A stretch of 64,000 nt of DNA, from contig NZ_JAAAXJ010000002.1 in assembly GCF_009910705.1 (NCBI RefSeq), positions 248,001-312,000 on the forward strand. Reading direction: 5' to 3'. The translations under genes and the position numbers were made by a program. The number at the start of each line of letters is the position of its first letter. Positions within the stretch are counted from its first letter, which is position 1. Below the pieces are notes generated by a model, which did not search any database, had not been told where the DNA came from, and worked only from the letters and a program-made list of their open reading frames with translations. This DNA comes from Microvirga arsenatis. Lineage in GTDB: Bacteria; Pseudomonadota; Alphaproteobacteria; Rhizobiales; Beijerinckiaceae. Below are positions 19,161 through 28,559 of this stretch, one piece after another.

Positions 19161-22100
19161 GCACCGATCTCGTCATTCCGGACTACACGAGGCAGGCGCA
19201 GCGCCGCGCCGCGAATCCTCGTGCTTCCGCCTGGGTGTCGGCCAATGCGGGCGCCGGCAAGACCAAGGTGCTCACCGACCGCGTCGTGCGCCTGCTGCTG
19301 AGCGGTTCGCCGCCGGGGCGGATTCTATGCCTGACCTTCACCAAGGCCGCCGCCGCCAACATGGCGATCCGCGTCTTCGAGCGCCTGGGCCGCTGGGTGA
19401 CGATGGACGAGGAAAGCCTCGTCGCGGAGCTGACGGAGCTGGAGGGCGAGAAGCCGACGCGCAAGCAGGTGAAGCTCGCGCGCACGCTCTTCGCCCGCGC
19501 GGTGGAGACGCCGGGCGGGCTCAAGATCGACACCATCCATGCGTTCTGCGAGCGCCTCCTGCACCTCGTGCCCTTCGAGGCCAACGTGCCCGCGCGTTTC
19601 GCCGTGCTCGACGAGAGCCAGACGGAGGAGATGCTGGCGCAGGCCACCGCGAACGTCATGGCGGATGCGGCGAGCGGCGATTTTCCGGAACTCGCCGAAG
19701 CGCTCGACGTCATCAGCGTCGACGCGGTGGGCGATGCGCTCAGCGCAGCGATCAATGCAGCCTTGAAATGCAAAGCGTTCCTGCACGATCCCACCGGCCC
19801 GGCACGTCTGCGCCGGGAGCTTGGATTAGGGCCGCACGAGACGCTCGAGACCATCGAGCGCACGATGCTGGAAGGCGGCCTCAAGCCGGAGGAGTGGCCT
19901 GCCATCGCGCAGGAGTTGCTGCAGGGCAAGGCCACCGATCAGGAGCGTGCGGCATCCTTCATCGCCGCGGCCGAAGCCCAGGATCCGGATGAGAAGCTCA
20001 AACATTATCTGGCTGTCTTCCTGAAGGAATCGGATGGGACTCCGCGCGCGGAATCGCGCCTCGTCACCAAATCCGTCGATCCTGCCTTGAAGCAGCGTCT
20101 TCTCGACGAGCAGAGCCGGATCTGGAGTCTCATCGACAGGCGCAAGGCCGCCCGCGCCGCCGAGCGCACGACGGCGCTGTTCGCCCTCGCGGCCGAGATC
20201 CACACCCGCGTCGAGCAGGCGAAGATGCGCCTCGGCGCGCTCGACTTCCAGGACCTCATCGACAAGACGCTCGCGCTGCTCTCCCGCGGCGACACCGCCT
20301 GGGTGCTCTACAAGCTCGACCGCGGCATCGACCACGTGCTGATCGACGAGGCGCAGGACACGAACCCGGAACAATGGGAGATCCTGCGCCGGATCACGGA
20401 GGATTTCACGTCGGGCGCGGGATCCGCGGACCATCGCGTGCGCACGCTCTTTGCCGTGGGCGATCCCAAGCAGTCGATCTACGGCTTCCAAGGCGCCGCG
20501 CCGCACGAGTTCGAGAAAACCCGGCGCGACTGGTCGAGGAAGGTGCGCGAGGCGAAGCTCGCCTTCGAGGACGTATCGCTCACCATGTCGTTCCGCTCCG
20601 CCAAGGCCGTGCTCTCGGCGGTGGACGCCACCTTCGCCGTCGACCGGCACTTCAAGGGCCTCTCCTTCGAGGACAAGGCGGTGGGCACCGTGCACGAGAG
20701 CGCACGCCCCCATGCGCCGGGCCGGGTGGAATTATGGCCGGTGGAAACGCCCGCCGAAGAAGAGGAGCCGGAGGCCTGGGTGCTGCCGCTGGACGAGCCC
20801 GAGCGGCAATCCCCTCCTGTCGTGGTGGCGCGGCGCATCGCGCAGGCCGTGAAATGCTGGACCACCCGGGGCGACGAGACCGGCCGCGTGTGGAAGGCCG
20901 GCGACGTTCTCGTGCTGGTGCGCAAGCGCGGTGCGGCCTTTGAGGCGGTGATCCGCGCGCTGAAGGAGGCGGGCGTGCCGGTGGCGGGCGCGGACCGGCT
21001 CAATATCGGCGAGCACATTGCCGTGCTCGATCTCGTGGCGGCGGGCCGCGCGGCGCTGCTGCCGGACGACGACCTGACGCTCGCCACCGCATTGAAGTCC
21101 CCGCTCGTCGGCCTCACCGACGACGATCTCATCCGCATCGCGGCCGGCCGCGCCGACGAGGAATCGCTTCATGCGGCACTGACGCGTCATGCGGAGGCCG
21201 GCGACGCGAAGGCGAGACGCGGATGCGAGGCGCTCGCCGCCTGGCGCGAGCTCGCGCGCATCCACGGACCCTTCGGCTTCTTCGCCACCCTGCTTGGCCC
21301 CCGCGGCGGGCGCTCGCTGCTGGTGGCGCGGCTGGGGAGCGAGGCGGGCGACGCCATCGACGCCTTCCTGTGCTTCGCGCACCAGTCGGAGATGACGGAG
21401 ACGCCGTCTCTCAGCTATTTCCTCACCCGCTTCGAATCCGCCTCCCACACCATCAAGCGCGACCTCGATTCCGTGAACGACGAGGTGCGCGTGATGACCG
21501 TGCACGGAGCCAAGGGCCTGGAGGCGCCCGTGGTCGTGCTCATCGACGGCTGCGAGGTGCTGGGCAAGGATCCGCCGCTGCTGCAGCTGCAAGCGCAGTC
21601 GGGCGATGCGATCCCGGTCTGGGCTCCGGGCAAGAACTCCGATTCCAACATCATGGCGCAGGCCCGCGAGCTTCTGCACGCCAAGGGCCGCGAGGAGCAC
21701 AACCGCCTGCTCTACGTGGCCATGACCCGCGCCAAGGACCGGCTGGTGATCGCGCCCTATCTCACGGGCAAGAAGGAATCGCCCCAGGAGGCCTGGTGCG
21801 AGATGATCCGCCACGGCCTCGTCGAGAAGGCCGGCGGCCTGGAGCTGGACGAGGCTCCCTATGGGCAGATCGCAGTCTGGCGCGAAGGCTCGCCGCTCGC
21901 GCGCACGCTCGCTGCCGAATCGGACGTGGCCCCCCTCGATCCCATCGCCGTGCCGGACTGGCTGACGACGGCGGCCCCGCCGGAGCCGGAGCCCCTGCCT
22001 CCGATTCGACCCTCCAGCGCGCTCGGCGCCGCCGACCGTATGACGCGCCCCGGCGACGGCCCCTATGCGCCCGAGGCACGCTTACGCGGCACCCTGGTCC

Positions 22101-22594
22101 ACGCCCTGCTGGAGCGCCTGCCGGCACTGGCCCCGGAGCACCGGGAGAGCATGGCGCGGGCTTACGTGAAGGCCCGCGCCCCGCGTCTTGCGGGCGATCT
22201 GCGGGAATCGATCCTGGCCAATGCCTTGGGCGTCCTCGACCATCCGGACCTGAAACCCCTGTTCGGCAAGCATTCGCGGGCCGAGGCGCCGATTGCCGGG
22301 CGCGTGCGCACGGCCGAGGGCGAGATCATGGTCTCGGGTCAGATCGACCGTCTGGCGGTGCTCGACACCGAGGTGCTGGTGGCGGATTTCAAGACCACCG
22401 CCCGCCCGCCTCGCCCGGGCCAGCCGCCTCCCCGCTCCTACGTGGCGCAGCTCGCCCTCTACCGGACCCTGCTCGCCGAGATCTATCCGGGAAGGAGGAT
22501 CCGCACCTTCCTGGTCTGGACAGCGGGGCCGGTGATCCACGAGCTCATGGAACCGGAGCTGGAATCGGCACTTACCCTCATCAAAGCGGCGTGA
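19157..22594 (+). CDS. addA: ATP-dependent helicase/nuclease subunit AddA
   Basis: This 1145-residue UvrD-like helicase has a C-terminal nuclease domain. Motifs in order: Walker A NAGAGKTK (30-37), LTFTKAAA, Walker B region IDEAQDTNPEQW, motif III VGDPKQSIYGFQGA, motif V MTVHGAKGLEAP, motif VI LLYVAMTRAKDRLVIA, and the nuclease signature VLVADFKTTARPP near the end. With AddB it processes double-strand breaks at Chi-like sites. The start ATG 19157 overlaps the addB stop, so the two are coupled. trxA follows 102 bp later and is probably a separate unit. Confidence 0.96.
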   Translation: MSTDLVIPDYTRQAQRRAANPRASAWVSANAGAGKTKVLTDRVVRLLLSGSPPGRILCLTFTKAAAANMAIRVFERLGRWVTMDEESLVAELTELEGEKPTRKQVKLARTLFARAVETPGGLKIDTIHAFCERLLHLVPFEANVPARFAVLDESQTEEMLAQATANVMADAASGDFPELAEALDVISVDAVGDALSAAINAALKCKAFLHDPTGPARLRRELGLGPHETLETIERTMLEGGLKPEEWPAIAQELLQGKATDQERAASFIAAAEAQDPDEKLKHYLAVFLKESDGTPRAESRLVTKSVDPALKQRLLDEQSRIWSLIDRRKAARAAERTTALFALAAEIHTRVEQAKMRLGALDFQDLIDKTLALLSRGDTAWVLYKLDRGIDHVLIDEAQDTNPEQWEILRRITEDFTSGAGSADHRVRTLFAVGDPKQSIYGFQGAAPHEFEKTRRDWSRKVREAKLAFEDVSLTMSFRSAKAVLSAVDATFAVDRHFKGLSFEDKAVGTVHESARPHAPGRVELWPVETPAEEEEPEAWVLPLDEPERQSPPVVVARRIAQAVKCWTTRGDETGRVWKAGDVLVLVRKRGAAFEAVIRALKEAGVPVAGADRLNIGEHIAVLDLVAAGRAALLPDDDLTLATALKSPLVGLTDDDLIRIAAGRADEESLHAALTRHAEAGDAKARRGCEALAAWRELARIHGPFGFFATLLGPRGGRSLLVARLGSEAGDAIDAFLCFAHQSEMTETPSLSYFLTRFESASHTIKRDLDSVNDEVRVMTVHGAKGLEAPVVVLIDGCEVLGKDPPLLQLQAQSGDAIPVWAPGKNSDSNIMAQARELLHAKGREEHNRLLYVAMTRAKDRLVIAPYLTGKKESPQEAWCEMIRHGLVEKAGGLELDEAPYGQIAVWREGSPLARTLAAESDVAPLDPIAVPDWLTTAAPPEPEPLPPIRPSSALGAADRMTRPGDGPYAPEARLRGTLVHALLERLPALAPEHRESMARAYVKARAPRLAGDLRESILANALGVLDHPDLKPLFGKHSRAEAPIAGRVRTAEGEIMVSGQIDRLAVLDTEVLVADFKTTARPPRPGQPPPRSYVAQLALYRTLLAEIYPGRRIRTFLVWTAGPVIHELMEPELESALTLIKAA

Positions 22595-22696
22595 GGACGG
22601 GCGCCCTTGCTTGATTCCCCTCCCGCCGGTTCTTACCTTGGCCCTATCGTCGAGCGGCTCGCGACCCGAGTCGCGCTCAAAGTCAAAGGTGATGTG

Positions 22697-23017
22697 ATGG
22701 CGACCGTGAAGGTAACCGACGCGAGCTTCGCGCAGGACGTCCTGCAATCCTCCGAGCCCGTCGTGGTCGATTTCTGGGCCGAATGGTGCGGCCCCTGCCG
22801 CATGATCGGCCCGGCTCTGGAGGAGATTTCCGATGAGATGGCCGGCAAGGTGAAGATCGCCAAGCTCAACGTGGACGAGAACCCGCAGATCTCCTCCCAG
22901 CTCGGCATCCGCTCGATTCCGGCGCTCATGATGTTCAAGGGCGGCAAGGTCGTCGCCCAGAAGGTCGGCGCCGCCCCCAAGGGCGAGCTCTCCCGCTGGA
23001 TCCAGGCTTCGGCTTAA
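22697..23017 (+). CDS. trxA: thioredoxin
   Basis: A 106-residue thioredoxin with the redox motif WCGPC (C31, C34) and the cis-proline loop RSIPALMMF. It reduces protein disulfides in the cytoplasm, taking electrons from thioredoxin reductase (not in the window). ATG 22697 was chosen because AAAGGTGA lies just upstream and the protein then has normal length; a longer frame from 22607 has no support. An addA-trxA-folC neighbourhood is common in this group, though here folC is on the opposite strand. A strong terminator follows. Confidence 0.96.
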   Translation: MATVKVTDASFAQDVLQSSEPVVVDFWAEWCGPCRMIGPALEEISDEMAGKVKIAKLNVDENPQISSQLGIRSIPALMMFKGGKVVAQKVGAAPKGELSRWIQASA

Positions 23018-23042
23018 GTCCGTCCAGGTTTCGAAGAAATGC

Positions 23043-23065
23043 AAAGGGGCCGAAGGGCCCCTTTT
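23043..23065 (+). terminator. rho-independent terminator of trxA
   Basis: Stem AAAGGGGCC / GGCCCCTTT with a GAAG loop, followed by a run of T broken by a single C, 25 bases after the trxA stop. Because folC runs toward it from the other side, it may serve both. Confidence 0.85.
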
Positions 23066-23077
23066 CTTTTGAGCATC

Positions 23078-23115
23078 GTCATCCCGGACGGAGCGCAGCG
23101 GAGATCCGGGATGAC
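23078..23115. repeat. intergenic repeat family B, copy 1
   Basis: Inverted repeat GTCATCCCGGA / TCCGGGATGAC with an inner AGCG tandem. A longer copy is at 60571-60672. It lies between the convergent trxA and folC genes. Confidence 0.7.
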
Positions 23116-23128
23116 CACCATTGAAGCG

Positions 23129-24454
23129 TTACTCCGGCAGCGTTCCGTTCGCCGCCAGCACCTCGCCGGCCAGATAGAGCGAGCCGCAGATCAGCACGCG
23201 GGGCGGGCGGTCCCAGACGTAGTTGTGGAGCGAGGCGAGGGCCGTTTCGACGCTGGGCGCCGTCGAGGTGGTGAGCCCGACGCTGGCCGCGATGGAAGCG
23301 ACCTCCTCCGCCGGGCGCGCGGCGATCTGGCCCGAGATCGGCACGGCGATCACCTCGCGGGCCAGCCCCGAGAAATTCTTGAAGAAGGCCTGGGAATCCT
23401 TGGTGCCGAGCATGCCGGCGATCAGCACGAGGGGCGCATCCGCCCGCTCGCTCTGGTCCGCCATGGCGGCGGCGAGCACCCGGCCGCCATCGGGATTGTG
23501 ACCGCCGTCGAGCCAGATCTCGCAGCCGGCCGGCGCGACCTCCGGCAGGCGCCCGCGGTTGAGGCGCTGCAGGCGGCCCGGCCATTCGGCGCGGGTGAGC
23601 CCCGCCTCGAAGGCCGACGTCTCGAACCCTTCGAAGCCGGCGGCGCGAAGCGCCGCAATGGCCGTGCCGGCATTGGTGAACTGGTGGCGGCCGATGAGTT
23701 TCGGGCGCGGCAGGTCCAACAGGCCCCGCTCGTCCTGGTAGACGAGGCGCCCGCCCTCCTCGTGCACGGAGAAATCCTGCTGGCCGACGACGATGGGAGA
23801 TGCGCCGAGACGCTCCGCCTCCTCGCGCAGGGTCCGGTCGGCCTCCAGATAGTCCTGGGGCGCAATGACGGCCGGGCAGCCGCGCTTGAAGATCCCCGCC
23901 TTTTCCCTGGCGATCGCCTCAAGGGTCGTGCCGAGATATTCCGCGTGGTCGTGGCCGATGGAGGTGACCACGGCCGCGGCGGGCCTGTCGATCACGTTGG
24001 TGGCGTCGCAGCGTCCGCCCAGGCCCACCTCGAGCAGCAGCACGTCGGCGGGCTCCTCGGCGAAGATCAGCAGGGCGGCGGCGGTGGTGATCTCGAACAC
24101 CGTGATGGGCTCGCCCGCATTCACCGCCTCGCAGCGCCGGAAAGCCTCCACCAGCCGGTCCTCGGTCACGTAGTGCCCGCCGCCGAAGCGCCCGAGCCGG
24201 ATGCGCTCGTGGAAGCGCACGAGGTGGGGCGAGGTATAGACGTGGACGGCGAGCCCCGCGCTCTCCAGGATCGCCCGCATGAAGGCGATGGTCGAGCCCT
24301 TGCCGTTGGTGCCGGCCACATGGATCGTGGGCGGCAGGCGCCGCTCCGGGTGGCCGAGCCGGGCGAGCAGACGCTGGATGCGCCCGAGCGACAGGTCGAT
24401 GGTCTTGGGATGCAGGGCGAGAAAGCGCGCGATCAGCGCATCGGAGGAATCCAT
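23129..24454 (-). CDS. folC: bifunctional folylpolyglutamate / dihydrofolate synthase
   Basis: A 441-residue Mur-ligase-type enzyme that joins dihydropteroate to glutamate and extends folate polyglutamate tails. The ATP loop HVAGTNGKGST is near residue 50, followed by YTSPHLVRFHERI and the central VGLGGRCDATNVI. The C-terminal domain carries the substrate segment LDGGHNPDGGR. I placed the start at ATG 24454 because the upstream in-frame extension (to 24520) translates a family A repeat. It lies 72 bp downstream of accD on the same strand, the usual accD-folC order. Confidence 0.93.
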   Translation of the reverse strand: MDSSDALIARFLALHPKTIDLSLGRIQRLLARLGHPERRLPPTIHVAGTNGKGSTIAFMRAILESAGLAVHVYTSPHLVRFHERIRLGRFGGGHYVTEDRLVEAFRRCEAVNAGEPITVFEITTAAALLIFAEEPADVLLLEVGLGGRCDATNVIDRPAAAVVTSIGHDHAEYLGTTLEAIAREKAGIFKRGCPAVIAPQDYLEADRTLREEAERLGASPIVVGQQDFSVHEEGGRLVYQDERGLLDLPRPKLIGRHQFTNAGTAIAALRAAGFEGFETSAFEAGLTRAEWPGRLQRLNRGRLPEVAPAGCEIWLDGGHNPDGGRVLAAAMADQSERADAPLVLIAGMLGTKDSQAFFKNFSGLAREVIAVPISGQIAARPAEEVASIAASVGLTTSTAPSVETALASLHNYVWDRPPRVLICGSLYLAGEVLAANGTLPE

Positions 24455-24467
24455 CGCCCTGCTCCAG

Positions 24468-24512
24468 GCATGATCCGAAAAAGTGGGAACCGGCTTTTCG
24501 GCAAGATCATGC
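24468..24512. repeat. intergenic repeat family A (short form), copy 2
   Basis: Outer arms GCATGATC / GATCATGC around the core AAAAAGTGGGAACCGGCTTT. It fills most of the gap between accD and folC and is closely similar to the copy at 15946-15990. Confidence 0.75.
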
Positions 24513-24526
24513 GACGACAAAAATCG

Positions 24527-25426
24527 TTATTCGGCGGCCGCAGCCGTGATCCCGGCCGGGGCGGCGGCACCGCTCGATGCCGGCGCCTTGGTGAAGAGGC
24601 GCGACAGGCGGGCGATGGTCGCCTTCAGGTCGTGGCGGTGCACGACCGCGTCCACCATGCCGTGCTCCTTCAGGTACTCGGAGCGCTGGAAGCCGTCGGG
24701 CAGCTTCTCGCGGATGGTCTGCTCGATCACCCGCGGGCCGGCAAAGCCGATGAGCGCGCCGGGCTCGGCGAGATGCACGTCGCCGAGCATCGCGTAGGAA
24801 GCCGTCACGCCGCCCGTGGTCGGGTTCGTGAGCACGACGATGTAGGGAAGCTTCGCCTCGCGCAGGCGGCGCACCGCCACCGTGGTGCGGGGCATCTGCA
24901 TGAGGGAGAGGATGCCCTCCTGCATGCGCGCGCCGCCGGAGCCGGCGAAGAGCACGTAAGGAGTCCTCTTTTCGAGGGCCGTCTCGGCGCCCTTGATGAA
25001 GGCCTCGCCCGCCGCCATGCCGAGCGAGCCGCCCATGAAGCCGAAATCCTGCACGGCGATCGTCATCGGCAGGTCCTCGACCCGGCCGAAGCCCACCTTG
25101 AACGCGTCCTGCTGACCGGTCTTGGCGCGGGCGTCCTTCAGGCGGTCGATGTAGCGCTTCTCGTCACGGAACTTCAGCGGATCGACGGCCACCTCGGGCA
25201 GCGCCACGTCGAGCCAGGTTCCGTTGTCGAACATGAGCTGCAGGCGCTGGGTGGCGGAGATGCGCATGTGGTGGTTGGAGCCGGGGATCACCCACTGGTT
25301 CGCCTCCACGTCCTTGTGGAACACCACCTGCCCCGTCTCCGGGCACTTGATCCAGAGATTGTCCGGCGTCTCGCGCTTGAAGAGCGTCTTGATCTTCGGA
25401 CGGACGACTTCGGAAATCCAGTTCAT
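24527..25426 (-). CDS. accD: acetyl-CoA carboxylase carboxyltransferase subunit beta
   Basis: A 299-residue beta subunit of the carboxyltransferase that makes malonyl-CoA for fatty acid synthesis with AccA, AccB and AccC (not here). The crotonase-like core is complete, with [11 protein letters not shown] and the [16 protein letters not shown] region that binds the CoA ester. Odd point: the N-terminal zinc ribbon of the enteric enzyme (two C-x2-C pairs) is reduced to one cysteine, C28; the other three positions are T, I and S or similar. Related rhizobial AccD proteins appear to share this loss, so it is probably old rather than a defect. A C-terminal Ala-rich tail is present. Confidence 0.95.
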   Translation of the reverse strand: MNWISEVVRPKIKTLFKRETPDNLWIKCPETGQVVFHKDVEANQWVIPGSNHHMRISATQRLQLMFDNGTWLDVALPEVAVDPLKFRDEKRYIDRLKDARAKTGQQDAFKVGFGRVEDLPMTIAVQDFGFMGGSLGMAAGEAFIKGAETALEKRTPYVLFAGSGGARMQEGILSLMQMPRTTVAVRRLREAKLPYIVVLTNPTTGGVTASYAMLGDVHLAEPGALIGFAGPRVIEQTIREKLPDGFQRSEYLKEHGMVDAVVHRHDLKATIARLSRLFTKAPASSGAAAPAGITAAAAE

Positions 25427-25458
25427 CGGTTTACCTTCCTGTCAGGAGCATCCCGGAA

Positions 25459-25568
25459 GCCCTCGTCCCGAGGAGGCCGTCAGGCCGTCTCGAAGGATCA
25501 GGGCGTCTCCCGTGCTCTCTCGACCCTCCTCCGAGAGGCCTGCTGCGCAGGCTCCCCGGGACAAGGGC
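25459..25568. repeat. intergenic repeat between accD and trpA (family F)
   Basis: The 156-bp gap holds an imperfect inverted repeat: a GCCCTCGTCCCGAGGAGGC arm and, in reverse, a GCCTGC..GGGACAAGGGC arm, with CTCGAAGGAT-type motifs between. Only one copy was seen in this window. It has no T-run. Confidence 0.5.
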
Positions 25569-25582
25569 TCATGGTCTATGTA

Positions 25583-26422
25583 TTAGGCCGCCGCGCGTTT
25601 TGCCACCGAGCGCACGCCCTCGCTCAATTCCTTCACCAGCTTCGTGACCGCCTCGACGGTGCCTGCCGTTGCGCGATCCTCCGCATCGAGGGTTCCTTTG
25701 AGCGCATCGATGAGGGCCGAGCCCACCACGACGCCGTCGGCGCCCTGCGCCACCGCAGCCGCATGCGCCCCGCTCTTCACGCCGAAGCCCACCACGACGG
25801 GAAGGGGCGTATGGCGCTTGATCCGCTCCACGGCGGTGGCGACCTTGCCGAAATCCGGGGTCGCCGCACCGGTGATGCCGGTGATCGAGACGTAATAGAC
25901 GAAGCCCGCCGTGTTCTCGAGCACCGCCGGCAGGCGCTTGTCGTCGGTGGTCGGGGTGGCAAGCCGGATGAAGGCCAGGCCGGCCTTCAGCGCCGGCAGG
26001 CAGAGCTCGTCGTCCTCTTCCGGCGGCAGGTCGACCACGATCAGGCCGTCGACGCCGGCTTCCCTGGCATCCGCGAGGAAGCGGTCGACGCCGTAGACGT
26101 AGATCGGATTGAAATAACCCATGAGGATCACGGGCGTCTCGGCGTCCTCGGCCCGGAAGCGGCGGATGAGATCGAGGGTCTTGACCGTATCCTGCCCCCC
26201 CTTCAGCGCCCGCAGGCCCGCCGCCTGGATCGCCGGGCCGTCGGCCATCGGGTCGGTGAAGGGCAGCCCGAACTCGACGATGTCGGCCCCGGCCTTCGGC
26301 AGGCTTTTGAGGATTTCCAGCGAAGTCTCGGGATCCGGGTCGCCCGCCATGATGTAGGTGACGAGGGCGGCACGGCCTTCGGCGCGGCATTTTTGGAAGC
26401 GGGCTTCGATGCGTTGGGTCAT
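25583..26422 (-). CDS. trpA: tryptophan synthase alpha chain
   Basis: A 279-residue TIM-barrel subunit that cleaves indole-3-glycerol phosphate to indole, which passes through a tunnel to TrpB. Catalytic E50 and D61 are present in [15 protein letters not shown]. The glycine-rich phosphate loop [10 protein letters not shown] and VVGSALID are at the C-terminal side. ATG 26422 was chosen because it gives the same 279-residue length and MTQRIEARF start as relatives; ATG 26440 is an alternative. It lies downstream of trpB across a 184-bp gap filled by a repeat, so it may be co-transcribed but not translationally coupled. Confidence 0.95.
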   Translation of the reverse strand: MTQRIEARFQKCRAEGRAALVTYIMAGDPDPETSLEILKSLPKAGADIVEFGLPFTDPMADGPAIQAAGLRALKGGQDTVKTLDLIRRFRAEDAETPVILMGYFNPIYVYGVDRFLADAREAGVDGLIVVDLPPEEDDELCLPALKAGLAFIRLATPTTDDKRLPAVLENTAGFVYYVSITGITGAATPDFGKVATAVERIKRHTPLPVVVGFGVKSGAHAAAVAQGADGVVVGSALIDALKGTLDAEDRATAGTVEAVTKLVKELSEGVRSVAKRAAA

Positions 26423-26479
26423 GGGCTGCGTCTTTAGCATGTGCCTAGGGAGTTCGGAACCTGCCAGCCGGCAGTCTGA

Positions 26480-26590
26480 TCCCCTCCCCCTTGTGGGGAG
26501 GGTCGGGGTGGGGGTGTGAGCGATAGCCTACCAAGGTCTGGCGCCAACACCCCCCTCCTCCAACTCCTCCCCACAAGGGGGAGGAGGGCT
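26480..26590. repeat. intergenic repeat family D between trpB and trpA
   Basis: Inverted arms CCCCTCCCCCTTGTGGGGAG and CCTCCCCACAAGGGGGAGG, about 70 bp apart, with matching G-rich and C-rich inner stretches (GGGTGGGGGTG / CACCCCCC). A related pair flanks 31608-31697. The RNA could form a long hairpin inside the trp operon transcript. Confidence 0.7.
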
Positions 26591-26606
26591 TGGGTTGCGC
26601 CTAGCC

Positions 26607-27827
26607 TCAAACGATCTGGCTGCCCAAATGCTCCGCGATCTGGAACAGGTCCTTGTCGCCGCGGCCTGAGATGTTGACCACCATCAGGTGATCCTTGGGC
26701 TTCTTGGGCGCGATCTCGATCACCTTGGCGAGCGCATGGCTGGGCTCGAGCGCAGGCAGGATGCCCTCGAGCCGCGAGCAGAGCTGGAAGGCGTCGAGCG
26801 CTTCCTGGTCGGTGGCGGAGATGTAGGTCACCCGGCCCATCTCGTGCAGCCAGGCATGTTCCGGCCCGATGCCGGGATAGTCGAGGCCGGCGGAGATCGA
26901 ATGGGCGTCGGCGATCTGCCCGTCCCGGTTCATGAGCAGGTAGGTGCGGTTGCCGTGGAGCACGCCGGGGCGGCCGCCCGTGAGGGAGGCGGCGTGGAGG
27001 CTGTGCAGCCCGTGGCCCGCCGCCTCGACGCCGTAGATCTCCACGCTCTTGTCGTCGAGGAAGGGGTGGAACAGGCCGATGGCGTTGGAGCCGCCGCCGA
27101 TGCAGGCGACGAGCGAGTCCGGCAGGCGGCCCTCCGCCTCCAGCATCTGCTCGCGGGTCTCGTTGCCGATGACGCACTGGAAGTCGCGCACCATGGCCGG
27201 ATAGGGGTGCGGGCCCGCCACGGTGCCGATGCAGTAGAAGGTGTCGGCGACATTCGTGACCCAGTCGCGCAGGGCCTCGTTCATGGCATCCTTGAGGGTC
27301 CGGGTGCCGGACTGCACCGGCACCACCTTGGCGCCGAGCATGTTCATGCGGAACACGTTGGGCTTCTGCCGCTCCACGTCGACCGCGCCCATGTAGACGA
27401 TGCATTCCAGCCCGAAGCGGGCGCAGAGCGTGGCCGTGGCGACCCCGTGCTGGCCCGCGCCGGTTTCGGCGATGATGCGCTTCTTGCCCATGCGGCGGGC
27501 CAGCAGGATCTGGCCCAGCACGTTGTTCACCTTGTGCGCGCCGGTATGGTTCAGCTCTTCGCGCTTGAAGTAGATTTTCGCGCCCCCGAGATGCTCGGTC
27601 ATGCGCTCGGCGAAGTAGAGGGGGCTCGGACGGCCGATGTAATGCGTGGAGAAATAGGCCATCTCCGCATGGAAGGCCGGATCGTTCCTCGCCTCCTCGT
27701 AGGCCTTTTCCAGCTCCAGGATGTTCGGCATCAGGGTCTCGGCGACGAAGCGGCCGCCGAAGGGGCCGAAATGTCCGCGCTCGTCGGGACCGGTGCGGAA
27801 GGAATTGGGTTGGGCTTGAGCTGACAC
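26607..27827 (-). CDS. trpB: tryptophan synthase beta chain
   Basis: A 406-residue PLP enzyme that condenses indole with serine to give tryptophan. The PLP lysine is K99 in HTGAHKVNN. The phosphate-binding loop [10 protein letters not shown] and the catalytic-glutamate segment GVEAAGHG are intact. The start is set at GTG 27827, preceded by AGGACAGG, giving the usual length; an ATG at 27857 would add ten residues. It follows trpF by 59 bp in the order trpF-trpB-trpA typical of alphaproteobacteria. Confidence 0.96.
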   Translation of the reverse strand: MSAQAQPNSFRTGPDERGHFGPFGGRFVAETLMPNILELEKAYEEARNDPAFHAEMAYFSTHYIGRPSPLYFAERMTEHLGGAKIYFKREELNHTGAHKVNNVLGQILLARRMGKKRIIAETGAGQHGVATATLCARFGLECIVYMGAVDVERQKPNVFRMNMLGAKVVPVQSGTRTLKDAMNEALRDWVTNVADTFYCIGTVAGPHPYPAMVRDFQCVIGNETREQMLEAEGRLPDSLVACIGGGSNAIGLFHPFLDDKSVEIYGVEAAGHGLHSLHAASLTGGRPGVLHGNRTYLLMNRDGQIADAHSISAGLDYPGIGPEHAWLHEMGRVTYISATDQEALDAFQLCSRLEGILPALEPSHALAKVIEIAPKKPKDHLMVVNISGRGDKDLFQIAEHLGSQIV

Positions 27828-27886
27828 GGCCTGTCCTGCCTTCAGGATGCGCGGCACGCCCTGGAAGGAACCGTGCCGCCTTGACT

Positions 27887-28549
27887 CTAGTGACGGGCAG
27901 CAGCGAATGCTGTCCGGGCGGCCCTGATGAAGGCCTCGATCCGCGCCGGATCCTTGAGGCCCGGCCCGCTTTCCACCCCGGACGAGACGTCGACCGCCTT
28001 CGGCTTCGTGAGCCGGATGGCCTCCGCCACGTTGTCGGGGTTGAGGCCCCCTGACAGCATGAAGGAAAGCTTGCGGTCAAGCCCGTCGAGAAGACGCCAG
28101 TCGAAGGAGATCCCGTTGCCGCCGGGAAGCGCCTGGCCCGTGCGGGGCGGCTTGGCATCGAGCAGGATATGGTCGACGCCGTCGGCATAGGGGGTCAGCG
28201 CCTGGAGATCCGAGGGCTCGGCGATGCCGACCGCCTTCATCACCGGCCGCTTGACCATGGAGCGGATCTCGGCCACCCGCTGCGGGCTCTCGCTCCCATG
28301 CAGCTGGATCAGGTCCGGATTGATCGCCTCCACGGCCTGGGCGATGGCCTCGTCCGTCGGATCCACCAGGAGGACGACGCGCCGGGCGCGCCCCCTGGCC
28401 TGCAGGGAGAGCTTGTGGCCGAGATCCAGGCTCACGTGGCGGGGGCTCTTGGGATAGCGCACGAAGCCGACGAAATCCGCGCCGGCGCCGAGGGCGGCCT
28501 CAAGGGTTTCGGGCGTCGAGAGCCCGCAGATCTTCACCAGGATATCCAT
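27887..28549 (-). CDS. trpF: phosphoribosylanthranilate isomerase
   Basis: A 220-residue TIM-barrel enzyme catalysing the Amadori rearrangement of phosphoribosylanthranilate to CdRP. The N-terminus [16 protein letters not shown] carries the catalytic cysteine (C8). [10 protein letters not shown] near the C-terminus holds the phosphate loop and catalytic aspartate. ATG 28549 starts a normal-length protein; the upstream in-frame extension runs into the neighbouring gene. It begins ten bases after the preceding gene's stop, so the two are likely co-transcribed. Confidence 0.95.
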   Translation of the reverse strand: MDILVKICGLSTPETLEAALGAGADFVGFVRYPKSPRHVSLDLGHKLSLQARGRARRVVLLVDPTDEAIAQAVEAINPDLIQLHGSESPQRVAEIRSMVKRPVMKAVGIAEPSDLQALTPYADGVDHILLDAKPPRTGQALPGGNGISFDWRLLDGLDRKLSFMLSGGLNPDNVAEAIRLTKPKAVDVSSGVESGPGLKDPARIEAFIRAARTAFAAARH

Positions 28550-28559
28550 GAGAGGTAGT

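Noticed and set aside
23039-26437. Plus-strand frame of 1132 codons across folC, accD and trpA
   Set aside because: Spans three real minus-strand genes and the repeats between them; no coherent domain.
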